From Elusimicrobia bacterium RIFCSPLOWO2_12_FULL_59_9 (GTDB taxonomy: Bacteria > Elusimicrobiota > Elusimicrobia > O2-12-FULL-59-9), in NCBI GenBank assembly GCA_001800185.1, contig MGUX01000093.1, positions 1 to 7,851 of the forward strand: DNA of 7,851 nucleotides. Direction: 5' to 3'. Each line of letters opens with the position of its first letter. Within the stretch, counting starts at the first letter, position 1. Below, in pieces: positions 1 through 6,639 of this stretch. Under the pieces are notes generated by a model, which worked only from the letters and a program-made list of their open reading frames with translations, did no database searches and was not told the origin of the DNA. The position numbers were made by a program, and so were the translations under genes.

Positions 1-534
1 GATTTCCTGGACGCGGTTGAAATCGGCATGACCAAGACCGACGGGACCGCCATCGGCGACGCCCTCGGCGTCAGCCTCAACCACCTGCAAAACAGCCCCG
101 CCGAGAGCAAGGTGCTCATCCTTCTGACCGACGGACGCAACAACCAGGGGGAGATCGACCCGTTGACGGCGGCCAAAGCCGCCGCCAATCTGGGCATCAA
201 AATTTACACCATCGGCACCGGCGCCAAGGGCCAGGCCCTCTACCCCGTGGACGATCCTCTTTTCGGGAGGCGCCTGGTGCCCATGCCCGAAGATCTCGAC
301 GAAAAAACGCTGCGCTACATCGCCGCCGCGGCCCAAGGAAAATATTTCCGGGCGACCACATCCGGGGAGCTCAAAAGCATTTATGCGGAGATCAATAAGC
401 TGGAAAAATCCAAAATCAAATTGCCGGAAATCACCCTGCGGAAGGATTATTATCCCTATTTCCTCTATCCGGCCCTGTTGCTGCTGTTTTTGGAGTTGAT
501 CCTGACCCGCACCGCGCTGCTGAGGCTGCCATGA
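1..534 (+). CDS. batA: BatA-like VWA-domain membrane protein, 5' truncated by window
   Basis: The reading frame is open from base 1, so the gene starts upstream; 177 residues are visible of a family length of roughly 330. What remains is the second half of a von Willebrand factor A domain: the MIDAS threonine in the TDGTAIGDAL segment (visible residues 13-22) and the MIDAS aspartate in LLTDG (41-45). A charged helix with the sequence KLEKSKIK follows, then one C-terminal membrane segment at about 151-168 with the YPYFLYP lead-in typical of BatA/BatB. The first MIDAS element (DxSxS) and the N-terminal membrane segments lie outside the window. By family knowledge BatA is an inner-membrane protein with an envelope-exposed metal-binding VWA domain that works with BatB, BatD and MoxR. 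The stop overlaps the next start as ATGA. BatA rather than a second BatB is inferred from gene order. Confidence 0.9.
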   Translation, partial: DFLDAVEIGMTKTDGTAIGDALGVSLNHLQNSPAESKVLILLTDGRNNQGEIDPLTAAKAAANLGIKIYTIGTGAKGQALYPVDDPLFGRRLVPMPEDLDEKTLRYIAAAAQGKYFRATTSGELKSIYAEINKLEKSKIKLPEITLRKDYYPYFLYPALLLLFLELILTRTALLRLP

Positions 535-2306
535 ATCTTTTTGCCCATCCGGACGCGCTTTTGCAGATGCTCCTCGCCGCGGTTTTGACGGCGGCCTTCC
601 TGCTTTACTGCCGCGGCCGCAAGCAAAACGCCCTGGCCCTGTGGATTCATCCGCGCGTGCTGCAGCGCCTTGCCGACGCCGGCTTGCTCCAGCGCCAAAG
701 ATGGAAGCTCGCTTTTTCACTGGGCGCGTTGGCGATGTTTTTTCTGGCGCTGGCCGGACCGCAGTGGGGGGTAAACCTAGTGCAATCCCAGGCCAGCGGA
801 ACCCATGTGATTATCGCCGTGGATACTTCGTTGTCCATGCAGGCGCGGGATTTTAAGCCCAACCGCATGGAAAAAGCCAAGACTTTGCTGTCCAACCTCA
901 TCGATCAACTGCCCGGAAACCGCGTCGGCATTCTCGTCTTCAGCGGCGAGCCCCACATCCAATGCCCGCTCACCCACGACGCCGCCGCCGCCAAAATGTT
1001 TTTAAACGCCATTCGCGCCGGCATGGTCCCGCAACCCGGAACGGCCGTCGGAAAAACGATTCGCTTCGCCGCCGAGATATTGGCGCGATACCCCGGACAA
1101 AAAGCCCTGGTGCTTTTGACCGACGGCGAGGATCACCGGACGCAGCCGCTGGAGGCCGCGGAGGCCGCCGCCGCCGAGGGCATCCATATTTATCCGATAG
1201 GCATAGGAACGGCGGAAGGCGAGCCGATACCGATGCTGGACGGCGCGGGCAATCTTCTGGGCTACAAGAAAAACAAAAAGGGGGAAACCGTCGTCAGTAA
1301 ATTGGCGGAAGGGGATTTGACCAAAATCGCCGAAGCCTCCCAAGGCGCGTACTACCGGGCTTCCGATTCGGAAAGCGAGGTGGAGGAGATTTCCCGCGCC
1401 ATCGCGCAGCTTGACAAAAGCAAATTTCAGGAGCGAAGCCTGCAGCGCTATAAAAACCGGTACCAATTTCCGCTTTTCCTGGGAGTTTTGTTTCTGTTGA
1501 TCGAAATGCTGATCCCGGAAACCCGCAAAAGCATTCCTCTCTTCGCGCGCTTGCCGCCGCCGCTCGGCCGCAAAACGGCGCCTCCTGCCGGTTCGAAAAT
1601 CCCCGGCGCGGGCGGGGGCAACGGCTTGCCGCGCCGCGCCGGGACGCTCGTCCTCGCGCTTCTTTTCCTGCCGTCCGCGGCGTTGCGGGCCCGCGCCGAG
1701 TCCTCCAAGCGCCTGATCAACGAAGGCAACAAGGCTTACCACGGAGAAAAGTATGAACAGGCCCTTGAGCTTTTCGATAAGGCCCTGCAAAAAAAAGGCG
1801 TGTCCGAAACCGCGCAATTTAACCGCGCGGCCGCTCTTTACAAAATGGCCGAATACGAGCAGGCCCAGGCCGGTTTGGAAAAAATTCTTCCCTCCAAAAA
1901 GCTTCGCGACAAAAAGGACGTGCACTATAATTTAGGCAACGCGCTCTACCGGCTGGAACGCTATCAGGACGCGGCCGAACAGTACAAGCAGGCCATCCGC
2001 CTCTCTCCCGGCCGGGCGGAGGACGCCAAGCACAACCTCGCTCTCGCGCTGCGCAGGCTCAAGATGGACCCAAACCAGAAAAAAAACAAGGATGATAAAT
2101 CCAAAAACCGGCGCAAGAAAGATCAAAAACAGGACAAGGATGGCAATAATAAGGACCAGAAAGGCGGCATGTCGCGCGAAGACGCCCAAAGAATTTTGCA
2201 GCGTCTGAGGGAAAAGGAAAAAGAGAAGTCGGCCGGGGACCCGGACAGGATGAACCGCATTCGCCAAGACCCCTCCCAAAGTTCCCAAACGGAGGAGGAT
2301 TGGTGA
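531..2306 (+). CDS. batB: BatB-BatC fusion: VWA-domain membrane protein with C-terminal TPR domain
   Basis: A single 591-residue frame joins two proteins that are separate in many bat operons. Residues 8-26 and 58-76 are membrane segments. A VWA domain runs from about 91 to 295 with a complete MIDAS: D98-T-S100-L-S102, T171 in PGTAVG and D198 in LLTDG. Residues 312-328 form a third membrane segment. A basic Pro/Gly-rich linker (about 331-370) leads to a hydrophobic stretch (about 371-385) that looks like a signal peptide and ends in A387-R-A389. TPR repeats fill about 393-510, followed by a very Lys/Asp-rich tract (515-545) and the BatC-like segment GGMSREDAQRIL (545-556). The basic loop between the first two membrane segments suggests it is cytoplasmic, which places both VWA and TPR domains on the envelope side. 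The start ATG overlaps the batA stop, with GAGG at 522-525. The fused arrangement also occurs in other bacteria; here it is seen directly as no stop between the parts. Confidence 0.92.
   Translation: MNLFAHPDALLQMLLAAVLTAAFLLYCRGRKQNALALWIHPRVLQRLADAGLLQRQRWKLAFSLGALAMFFLALAGPQWGVNLVQSQASGTHVIIAVDTSLSMQARDFKPNRMEKAKTLLSNLIDQLPGNRVGILVFSGEPHIQCPLTHDAAAAKMFLNAIRAGMVPQPGTAVGKTIRFAAEILARYPGQKALVLLTDGEDHRTQPLEAAEAAAAEGIHIYPIGIGTAEGEPIPMLDGAGNLLGYKKNKKGETVVSKLAEGDLTKIAEASQGAYYRASDSESEVEEISRAIAQLDKSKFQERSLQRYKNRYQFPLFLGVLFLLIEMLIPETRKSIPLFARLPPPLGRKTAPPAGSKIPGAGGGNGLPRRAGTLVLALLFLPSAALRARAESSKRLINEGNKAYHGEKYEQALELFDKALQKKGVSETAQFNRAAALYKMAEYEQAQAGLEKILPSKKLRDKKDVHYNLGNALYRLERYQDAAEQYKQAIRLSPGRAEDAKHNLALALRRLKMDPNQKKNKDDKSKNRRKKDQKQDKDGNNKDQKGGMSREDAQRILQRLREKEKEKSAGDPDRMNRIRQDPSQSSQTEEDW
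1611..1628 (+). promoter_or_regulatory. Possible internal translation start for the BatC part
   Basis: A G-rich stretch (GGCGGGGG, 1611-1618) lies 7 nt before an in-frame TTG (1626-1628, codon 366 of the fusion). A product starting there would begin MPRRAGTLVLALL and continue to ARA|ES, the layout of a classical signal peptide: basic start, hydrophobic core, AxA site. It would then consist of the TPR domain alone, which is what free-standing BatC looks like. The G-rich stretch is not a canonical GGAGG and may only reflect GC content. This is inference. Confidence 0.25.
2291..2298 (+). promoter_or_regulatory. Ribosome binding site that decides the batD start
   Basis: GGAGGAGG lies inside the last codons of batB-batC. 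Three start codons follow in the same frame: TTG 2300, GTG 2303 and ATG 2306. Only ATG 2306 stands at a normal distance (7 nt after GGAGG), and it overlaps the upstream stop as TGATG, the usual form of translational coupling. Confidence 0.7.
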
Positions 2307-4294
2307 TGCGAAAAGCCTCTCTGCGTTCGGCCGCGATGCTCCTTTTCGTTCTGGTTTCGGGGCGCCCTTGCCCGATGGCCGCGCAAGAAATCCAAATCAG
2401 CGCCTCCGTGGACAAAGAAACCGTCACCCTCAATGATCAAATCTATCTCTATGTCCAGATTTCGGGCAACAGCAACAACATCCCGGAGCCGGAAATGCCG
2501 TCGCTTCCAAATTTCAGCGTTTATTCCTCCGGAAGAAGCCAGAATTTTTCAATGATCAACGGGCAAGTTTCCGCCTCTCTTCAATACAACTACGTGCTGG
2601 TGCCGCGCTTTGTGGGAAGATCGGAAATCGGCCCCATCGCCGTGAAGGTCAACGGAAAAGTATTTCAGACCGCCCCGATGTCGATCACCGTCTTAAGACC
2701 CAACGCCGCCGCGCCTCCGGCGCCTCCGGGCGCCCGACCCGCCCCACGCCCCTCCGGGGCGCCAGGGTCCCAGGGCGCCGCACCCGGCGCCGCGCCGGCG
2801 CAGGGGCAGCATCCGCCGCTGTTTGCCTCCGCCGCCGTGGACAAAAAGAAGGCCTACGTCAACGAGCAGGTCACGCTGACCGTTCGTTTCCACACCTCAA
2901 TCAATCTCCTGGGAAATCCGGAGTACGTGCCGCCGGATTTAAGCGGCTTTTTCAGCGAGGATTTGCCGCCCGTCAGAACTTACCGCGCCGACATCGGGGG
3001 CAGGCCCTACCTCGTCATGGAGGTCAAAACGGCGTTATTTTCCAGCACCCCCGGCGCCAAGACCGTCTCCCCGGCCACGGTGCGCTGCCAGGTGCAAAGA
3101 CCCTCGGATTTTGATCCCTTCGCCGCCGACTTCTTTCAACAATTTTTCGGTGGGGGAGCTTACGCCGCGCGAACGCAGGAGATCAAATCCGATCCCGTGA
3201 CGCTCCTCATAGAGCCTTTGCCTGAAAGCGGCAAGCCGGCGGACTTTTCCGGCGCCGTCGGCAAGTACGGGCTTGCCGCCGCCCTCGACAAGAAGGAGCT
3301 CAACGTCGGGGACGCCGTCAACTTATCCCTGACCGTCGAAGGCCAGGGCAACCTGAAAACGGTGTTCGGTCCCAAGCTTCCGGAATTGCCGGCGTTCAGA
3401 GGTTTTGACACCGTGCATTCCCTCAACTTGAACAAAGCCGACGACAGAGTGCAGGGTTCAAAGACCTTTAAGACGGTGATGGTGGCAAGAAATTCCGGTC
3501 TCATCGAGTTTCCTGAAATCCCTTTCAGCTATTTCGACCCGGAGCAGAAGCGCTACGTAAGCCTGCGCAGCGCCGCGATGAAAGTGACGGTCCGCCCCGG
3601 CGCCCATCCGCCGGGCGCGAGCGTCTCGGCGGGATCCCCGGCGCCATCCTCCATCACCCCGGGCGCCGAGGACATTCATTTCATCAAGGAAACGCCGGAC
3701 TCGGCGGCCCTGGCCGCGGCGCTGGCCTCTCTGGCCGCCCCGCGCCGCGCCCATGCCGCCGCCGCGGCGGTTTTTTTCGCGGCCAATCTTTCATTGGCCG
3801 GATGGGCGCGCTGGCGCAACAAAAATCCCGTCAAACTGCGCGCCCGCCAAGCCTACGCCAAAGCCTCGGCCGGCATCGACGCCGCCCAACGGCTGTGGGA
3901 GCGGGAGCGCGCCGCCGCGCCACGTCTCGCACCACCGGTGCTTCCATCGTCCTTGAGCTCCGCGAAAGGGCCGGCGCTTCCGGGTACCCGAAGCTCTGCG
4001 CAGGGCGCCGCCGAGATTTTGGCGGAATCCCTGCGGGGATATCTCGCCGACAAGCTCAATCTGCCCGGCCACGGGCTCACTTGGAAAGAGATCAGCTCGG
4101 CGGTCTTGAAACGAAATCCCCGCTGCCCCGCAGACAGGCTGCGGCGCCTCAAAGAAGCGTGGGAAAGCCTCGACGGCCTGCGCTTCGCCCCCCCGGAGGA
4201 CGTTCCGGCCTCCGCCGACGGAAGGGTTGAAGGCTCGCCGATGGCGGCGGAGCTCAAAGAGATTTTAAGAGAGATGGAAAAGGTGATTCGATGA
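2306..4294 (+). CDS. batD: BatD-like envelope protein (oxygen tolerance family)
   Basis: The 662-residue product starts with a signal peptide (basic MRKASLR, hydrophobic core, cleavage probably after MAA at about 24-26). The mature N-terminus, QEIQISASVDKETVTLND, is the typical opening of BatD proteins: a beta-rich Ig-like domain to about residue 132. A Pro/Ala/Gly-rich linker (about 132-170; DNA 2700-2815 with a 9-bp tandem duplication GCGCCTCCG at 2711-2728) leads to a second beta domain that opens ASAAVDKKKAYVNEQVTL, and a third one from about 318 (YGLAAALDKKELNVGDAV). DIHFIKE (about 456-462) precedes a single membrane segment at about 483-500, followed by a cytoplasmic helical region to the end. 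BatD is thought to be an envelope partner or scaffold for BatA/BatB; no enzymatic residues are apparent. The stop overlaps the batE start as ATGA. The start at 2306 is chosen from the ribosome binding site rather than from the longest frame, which would begin with TTG at 2300. Confidence 0.9.
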   Translation: MRKASLRSAAMLLFVLVSGRPCPMAAQEIQISASVDKETVTLNDQIYLYVQISGNSNNIPEPEMPSLPNFSVYSSGRSQNFSMINGQVSASLQYNYVLVPRFVGRSEIGPIAVKVNGKVFQTAPMSITVLRPNAAAPPAPPGARPAPRPSGAPGSQGAAPGAAPAQGQHPPLFASAAVDKKKAYVNEQVTLTVRFHTSINLLGNPEYVPPDLSGFFSEDLPPVRTYRADIGGRPYLVMEVKTALFSSTPGAKTVSPATVRCQVQRPSDFDPFAADFFQQFFGGGAYAARTQEIKSDPVTLLIEPLPESGKPADFSGAVGKYGLAAALDKKELNVGDAVNLSLTVEGQGNLKTVFGPKLPELPAFRGFDTVHSLNLNKADDRVQGSKTFKTVMVARNSGLIEFPEIPFSYFDPEQKRYVSLRSAAMKVTVRPGAHPPGASVSAGSPAPSSITPGAEDIHFIKETPDSAALAAALASLAAPRRAHAAAAAVFFAANLSLAGWARWRNKNPVKLRARQAYAKASAGIDAAQRLWERERAAAPRLAPPVLPSSLSSAKGPALPGTRSSAQGAAEILAESLRGYLADKLNLPGHGLTWKEISSAVLKRNPRCPADRLRRLKEAWESLDGLRFAPPEDVPASADGRVEGSPMAAELKEILREMEKVIR

Positions 4295-5064
4295 GACATT
4301 CGCGGGTCCTTTTTCTGGCCGCGGCGTTGGCATTATCGGTCTGCGGCGCGGGCGGCGGGACGAGCGCGAACGATTTCAAAAAAGCGGGGGAATTCTATCT
4401 GGCTTCGCAATTCGAGCAGGCGATCGCACTCTACAAAACCCTTCTTGCCGCGAGCCCCCACAGCGCGGCGCTTCACTACAACTTGGGAAATTCCTACTTC
4501 AAATCCGGAAGCCTGGGGCCGGCGACCGCATCCTATTTAAGGGCCTACGCGCTTGCGCCGCTAGACGCCGATATCGGCTACAATTTGGACTTTTGCCTCA
4601 AAAAAGTCGGCGAGACTCTTTATCCGCCCGGCGTCCCCAAACCGCTGTTTTTGGCTTTTCACGCGCTGAGCTTAAACGCCGTCGCCGCAGCCTTTTGGAT
4701 TTTATCGTGCGGCCTGCTCTTGTCGCTGAGCCTATACCCCTGGACGACCGCCGGCTTGAGGCCTCACCCCGCGCTCCAGGCGCTGCTCGGGCGGCTCATC
4801 GTTTTTTTCCTGCTCTTTGACGCCGCTTTCGGCTCGTGGTGGTGGCTTAGAAGCTCCCAGGAGAAGGGGCTCGGCGTGGTCGTCAGGAACGGTACCGAGG
4901 TGCGCAACGGCCCCGGCGAAAATTTCTCGGTCGGCTTTACGGTCCCGGAAGGAAGGCGGGTCAAAGTCTTGGAGACGAGGGCGGACTGGGCGGAAATCGG
5001 AGTGTTGAAGGAAGGCGTGAGGGGATGGCTGCTGAAAGATTCCATAATTGTCGTCAATGATTGA
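4291..5064 (+). CDS. batE: BatE-like TPR membrane protein with C-terminal SH3-like domain
   Basis: The 257-residue product has a signal peptide (hydrophobic 6-18, likely cleavage near TSA at 24-26), then TPR repeats at about 27-106 (NDFKKAGEFYLASQFEQAI, then LHYNLGNSYFKSG). Two membrane segments lie at about 128-149 and 166-186, with a WWW triplet at 183-185. A bacterial SH3-like domain fills about 193-255, with VRNGPGENFSVGFTVPEG and the closing GWLLKDSI. This architecture matches BatE of other bat operons. By topology the TPR and SH3 parts both face the envelope and could bind partner Bat proteins or cell wall; that is inferred. Start overlaps the batD stop, and AGGTGAT (4281-4287) fits the anti-Shine-Dalgarno sequence. 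It is the last gene of the bat operon here. Confidence 0.87.
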   Translation: MRHSRVLFLAAALALSVCGAGGGTSANDFKKAGEFYLASQFEQAIALYKTLLAASPHSAALHYNLGNSYFKSGSLGPATASYLRAYALAPLDADIGYNLDFCLKKVGETLYPPGVPKPLFLAFHALSLNAVAAAFWILSCGLLLSLSLYPWTTAGLRPHPALQALLGRLIVFFLLFDAAFGSWWWLRSSQEKGLGVVVRNGTEVRNGPGENFSVGFTVPEGRRVKVLETRADWAEIGVLKEGVRGWLLKDSIIVVND

Positions 5065-5082
5065 AGCGGCGAAGGGCTAGCC

Positions 5083-5105
5083 CGAATTCCCCAGTTGGGA
5101 ATTCG
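5083..5105 (+). repeat. Hairpin 1 of the batE-aspA gap
   Basis: CGAATTCCC (5083-5091) pairs perfectly with GGGAATTCG (5097-5105) around the 5-nt loop CAGTT. It begins 18 nt after the batE stop and is directly preceded by a 10-bp palindrome, GGGCTAGCCC (5074-5083), sharing one base. There is no T-run after it, so a normal intrinsic terminator is unlikely. Confidence 0.7.
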
Positions 5106-5114
5106 CCCGCAGGG

Positions 5115-5137
5115 CCGTCGCTGTAAAACAGCGACGG
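5115..5137 (+). repeat. Hairpin 2 of the batE-aspA gap
   Basis: CCGTCGCTGT (5115-5124) pairs perfectly with ACAGCGACGG (5128-5137) over a 3-nt AAA loop: a 10-bp stem. It is followed by GGTTGTCC rather than a T-run. It may be part of a structured leader or an interspersed palindromic repeat; the sequence alone does not decide. Confidence 0.7.
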
Positions 5138-5146
5138 GGTTGTCCG

Positions 5147-5159
5147 GCGCCGCAGGCGC
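5147..5159 (+). repeat. Hairpin 3 of the batE-aspA gap
   Basis: GCGCC (5147-5151) pairs with GGCGC (5155-5159) over a GCA loop. It is short, but it directly abuts the next, much longer hairpin, so the two could stack. Confidence 0.45.
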
Positions 5160-5220
5160 AACCGCAGTTGCATAGTTCGGCACAGGCGTCTCAGGCGTCA
5201 AACGGCTTGCAACTGCGGTT
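5160..5220 (+). promoter_or_regulatory. Hairpin 4, long stem just upstream of the aspA ribosome binding site
   Basis: AACCGCAGTTGCA (5160-5172) pairs perfectly over 13 bp with TGCAACTGCGGTT (5208-5220). The 35-nt loop holds a direct duplication, CAGGCGTC at 5183-5190 and 5192-5199. The stem is followed by TTC, giving a U4 run (5219-5222) that partly overlaps the stem, which would make at best a weak intrinsic terminator for the bat operon. The alternative is a 5' regulatory element of aspA, since its 3' arm ends only 8 nt before the ribosome binding site. I do not recognise a known riboswitch. Confidence 0.5.
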
Positions 5221-5228
5221 TTCGGGAT

Positions 5229-5234
5229 AGGAGG
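5229..5234 (+). promoter_or_regulatory. Ribosome binding site of aspA
   Basis: AGGAGG stands 4 nt before ATG 5239. It is a full consensus with rather short spacing, and it lies immediately 3' of hairpin 4. Confidence 0.8.
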
Positions 5235-5238
5235 ATTT

Positions 5239-6633
5239 ATGTCCACAGAAACGCGGCTGGAAAAAGATTCCATCGGAACAAAAGAGGTTCCCGGCGACGC
5301 CTACTACGGCATCCAAACGGCCCGCGCGTTGGAGAATTTTCCGGTCAGCGGACTCAAAGCCCATCCGAACATGATCCGCGCCTATGCCATGATCAAGAAA
5401 GCCTGCGCCCTGGCCAACCGGGACCTAAAAACCCTGGACCCAGAAAGGGCGAAACTCATCGTAGAGGCTTGCGACGAAATCCTGGGGGGGGGGCTTCAGG
5501 ATCAGTTCGTGGTGGATGTCTTTCAGGCCGGAGCCGGGACCTCTTTCAATATGAACATGAACGAGGTCATCTGCAACCGCGCGCTTGAAAAGGCGGGAAA
5601 ACAAAAAGGGGAAGGCTCCTATCTGCATCCCAACGACCACGTCAATATGGCCCAGTCCACCAACGACACCTTTCCGACCGCCGCGCACCTCGCGGCGCTG
5701 TTTCAAATCCAAGCCCTCCTCCCGGCGCTGGCGGATCTTCAGACGGCTCTCGGCCAAAAAGCGGAGGAGTTCGCGGGGACGATCAAATCCGCGAGAACCC
5801 ATCTCCAAGACGCCGTCCCCATCACCTTGGGCCAGGAATTTAAGGCCTACCAAAGCACGATAGGGCTCGCGGCCGAAGAGCTGAAAAAAAGCGGCGATAA
5901 TCTCCTCGGCGTGGCCTTAAGCGGCACCGCCGCCGGAACGGGAACCAACACAAAACCGGGATTCCGCAAATTGGTCCTCAAGCATTTGAGCCGGATATCC
6001 GGCCTGAAACTGAGGCCTCCGGCCGATCCTCGATCGGCCCTGCAAAGCCATTGGCCCTTGGCCACGGTCTCCGGAGCATTGAAGGAATTGGCGATCGAGC
6101 TGATACGAATCTCCAACGATCTGAGGCTTTTGGCGTCGGGCCCCACCACCGGGCTTGCCGAGATTATACTGCCCGCCGTGCAGCCCGGCTCCTCGATTAT
6201 GCCGGGAAAAGTGAACCCCTCCATGGCGGAATGCCTCAACATGGTGGCTTTTCAAATCGTCGGCCTCGATTGCGCCAACAGCCTGGCGGCGCAGGCGGGG
6301 CAGTTGGACCTCAACGTGATGACGCCGCTGGTCGCCCACAATCTGACCTGCGCCACGCAATACCTGATCAATTTTCTGCCCGTCTTCACCCGCAAATGCG
6401 TCGCGGGCATCAAAGCCGACCGGGAAAAATGCAACGAGTATTTCGGCAAGAGCCTGTCGCTGGCCGCCCTCCTAAACCCAAAAATCGGCTACGCCAAAGC
6501 GGCGGAAGTCTTCAAAGAGGCCCTGGCCAGGAAGACGACGGTCAGCCGGGTGGTCCTGGAAAAAAAGCTTCTGACCGAGGCTGAGCTTGAAAAGCTGTTT
6601 CACCCCAAAACCGTCGCGGGGGAACCGAGTTAA
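5239..6633 (+). CDS. aspA: Aspartate ammonia-lyase (aspartase)
   Basis: This 464-residue member of the fumarase/aspartase superfamily should convert L-aspartate reversibly to fumarate and ammonia in the cytoplasm, as a homotetramer with active sites built from three subunits. The N-terminus (EKDSIGTKEVPGDAYYGIQT) is typical. The superfamily regions are all present: GAGTSFNMNMNEV (98-110), HPNDHVNMAQSTND (130-143), RTHLQDAVPITLGQE (186-200) and the loop GSSIMPGKVNP (317-327). Visible candidates for the key residues are T101, S140, T141, T187, H188, the general base S318, S319, K324 and N326; these positions coincide with the numbering I recall for Bacillus sp. YM55-1 AspB. GTS (not GTQ) at 100-102 and NDHVN favour aspartase over class II fumarase. 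Length is normal for the family. Codons 82-85 cross a run of ten G. Two stop codons (TAA TAA, 6631-6636) end the gene. It follows the bat operon after a 174-nt gap, so it is probably controlled separately. Confidence 0.93.
   Translation: MSTETRLEKDSIGTKEVPGDAYYGIQTARALENFPVSGLKAHPNMIRAYAMIKKACALANRDLKTLDPERAKLIVEACDEILGGGLQDQFVVDVFQAGAGTSFNMNMNEVICNRALEKAGKQKGEGSYLHPNDHVNMAQSTNDTFPTAAHLAALFQIQALLPALADLQTALGQKAEEFAGTIKSARTHLQDAVPITLGQEFKAYQSTIGLAAEELKKSGDNLLGVALSGTAAGTGTNTKPGFRKLVLKHLSRISGLKLRPPADPRSALQSHWPLATVSGALKELAIELIRISNDLRLLASGPTTGLAEIILPAVQPGSSIMPGKVNPSMAECLNMVAFQIVGLDCANSLAAQAGQLDLNVMTPLVAHNLTCATQYLINFLPVFTRKCVAGIKADREKCNEYFGKSLSLAALLNPKIGYAKAAEVFKEALARKTTVSRVVLEKKLLTEAELEKLFHPKTVAGEPS
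5484..5493 (+). repeat. Homopolymer run of ten G inside aspA
   Basis: Ten consecutive G encode most of L82-G83-G84-G85 (CTG GGG GGG GGG). With ten G the frame is correct: the downstream catalytic residues fall at the expected positions. A change of one base would abolish the enzyme from codon 85 on, so the tract could slip in replication or be miscounted in sequencing. Confidence 0.9.
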
Positions 6634-6639
6634 TAAAGA

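Noticed and set aside
1789..1796. Run of eight A in the TPR part of batB-batC as a possible programmed frameshift site
   Set aside because: The zero frame continues through intact TPR repeats and the BatC tail; no useful alternative frame or downstream stimulatory hairpin is apparent.
1002..1925. Long antisense open frame (307 codons) opposite batB-batC
   Set aside because: It lies wholly opposite a well-supported gene. Its product has no recognisable domain and is of the Phe/Arg/Gly-rich kind produced by the complement of GC-rich codons.
2300..2302. TTG as the batD start (longest frame)
   Set aside because: Only 1 nt from the ribosome binding site; ATG 2306 has correct spacing and a typical coupled overlap.
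3791..4299. Several overlapping frames on both strands over the 3' part of batD
   Set aside because: All are Arg/Pro/Ala-rich shadows of the batD frame in GC-rich sequence, without ribosome binding sites or recognisable domains.
4333..4350. Lipoprotein signal in BatE (LSVC at residues 15-18)
   Set aside because: Valine just before the cysteine does not fit the lipobox, where Gly, Ala or Ser is expected; an ordinary cleavage site at TSA is available, and the protein has its own membrane segments.
5160..5224. Strong intrinsic terminator of the bat operon
   Set aside because: The stem is good, but the loop is 35 nt and only four T follow, two of them within the stem; kept as an undefined regulatory hairpin.
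5239..6633. Class II fumarase instead of aspartase
   Set aside because: GTS instead of GTQ at 100-102, HPNDHVN and the overall N-terminus agree with aspartases; GSSIMPGKVNP is shared and does not discriminate.
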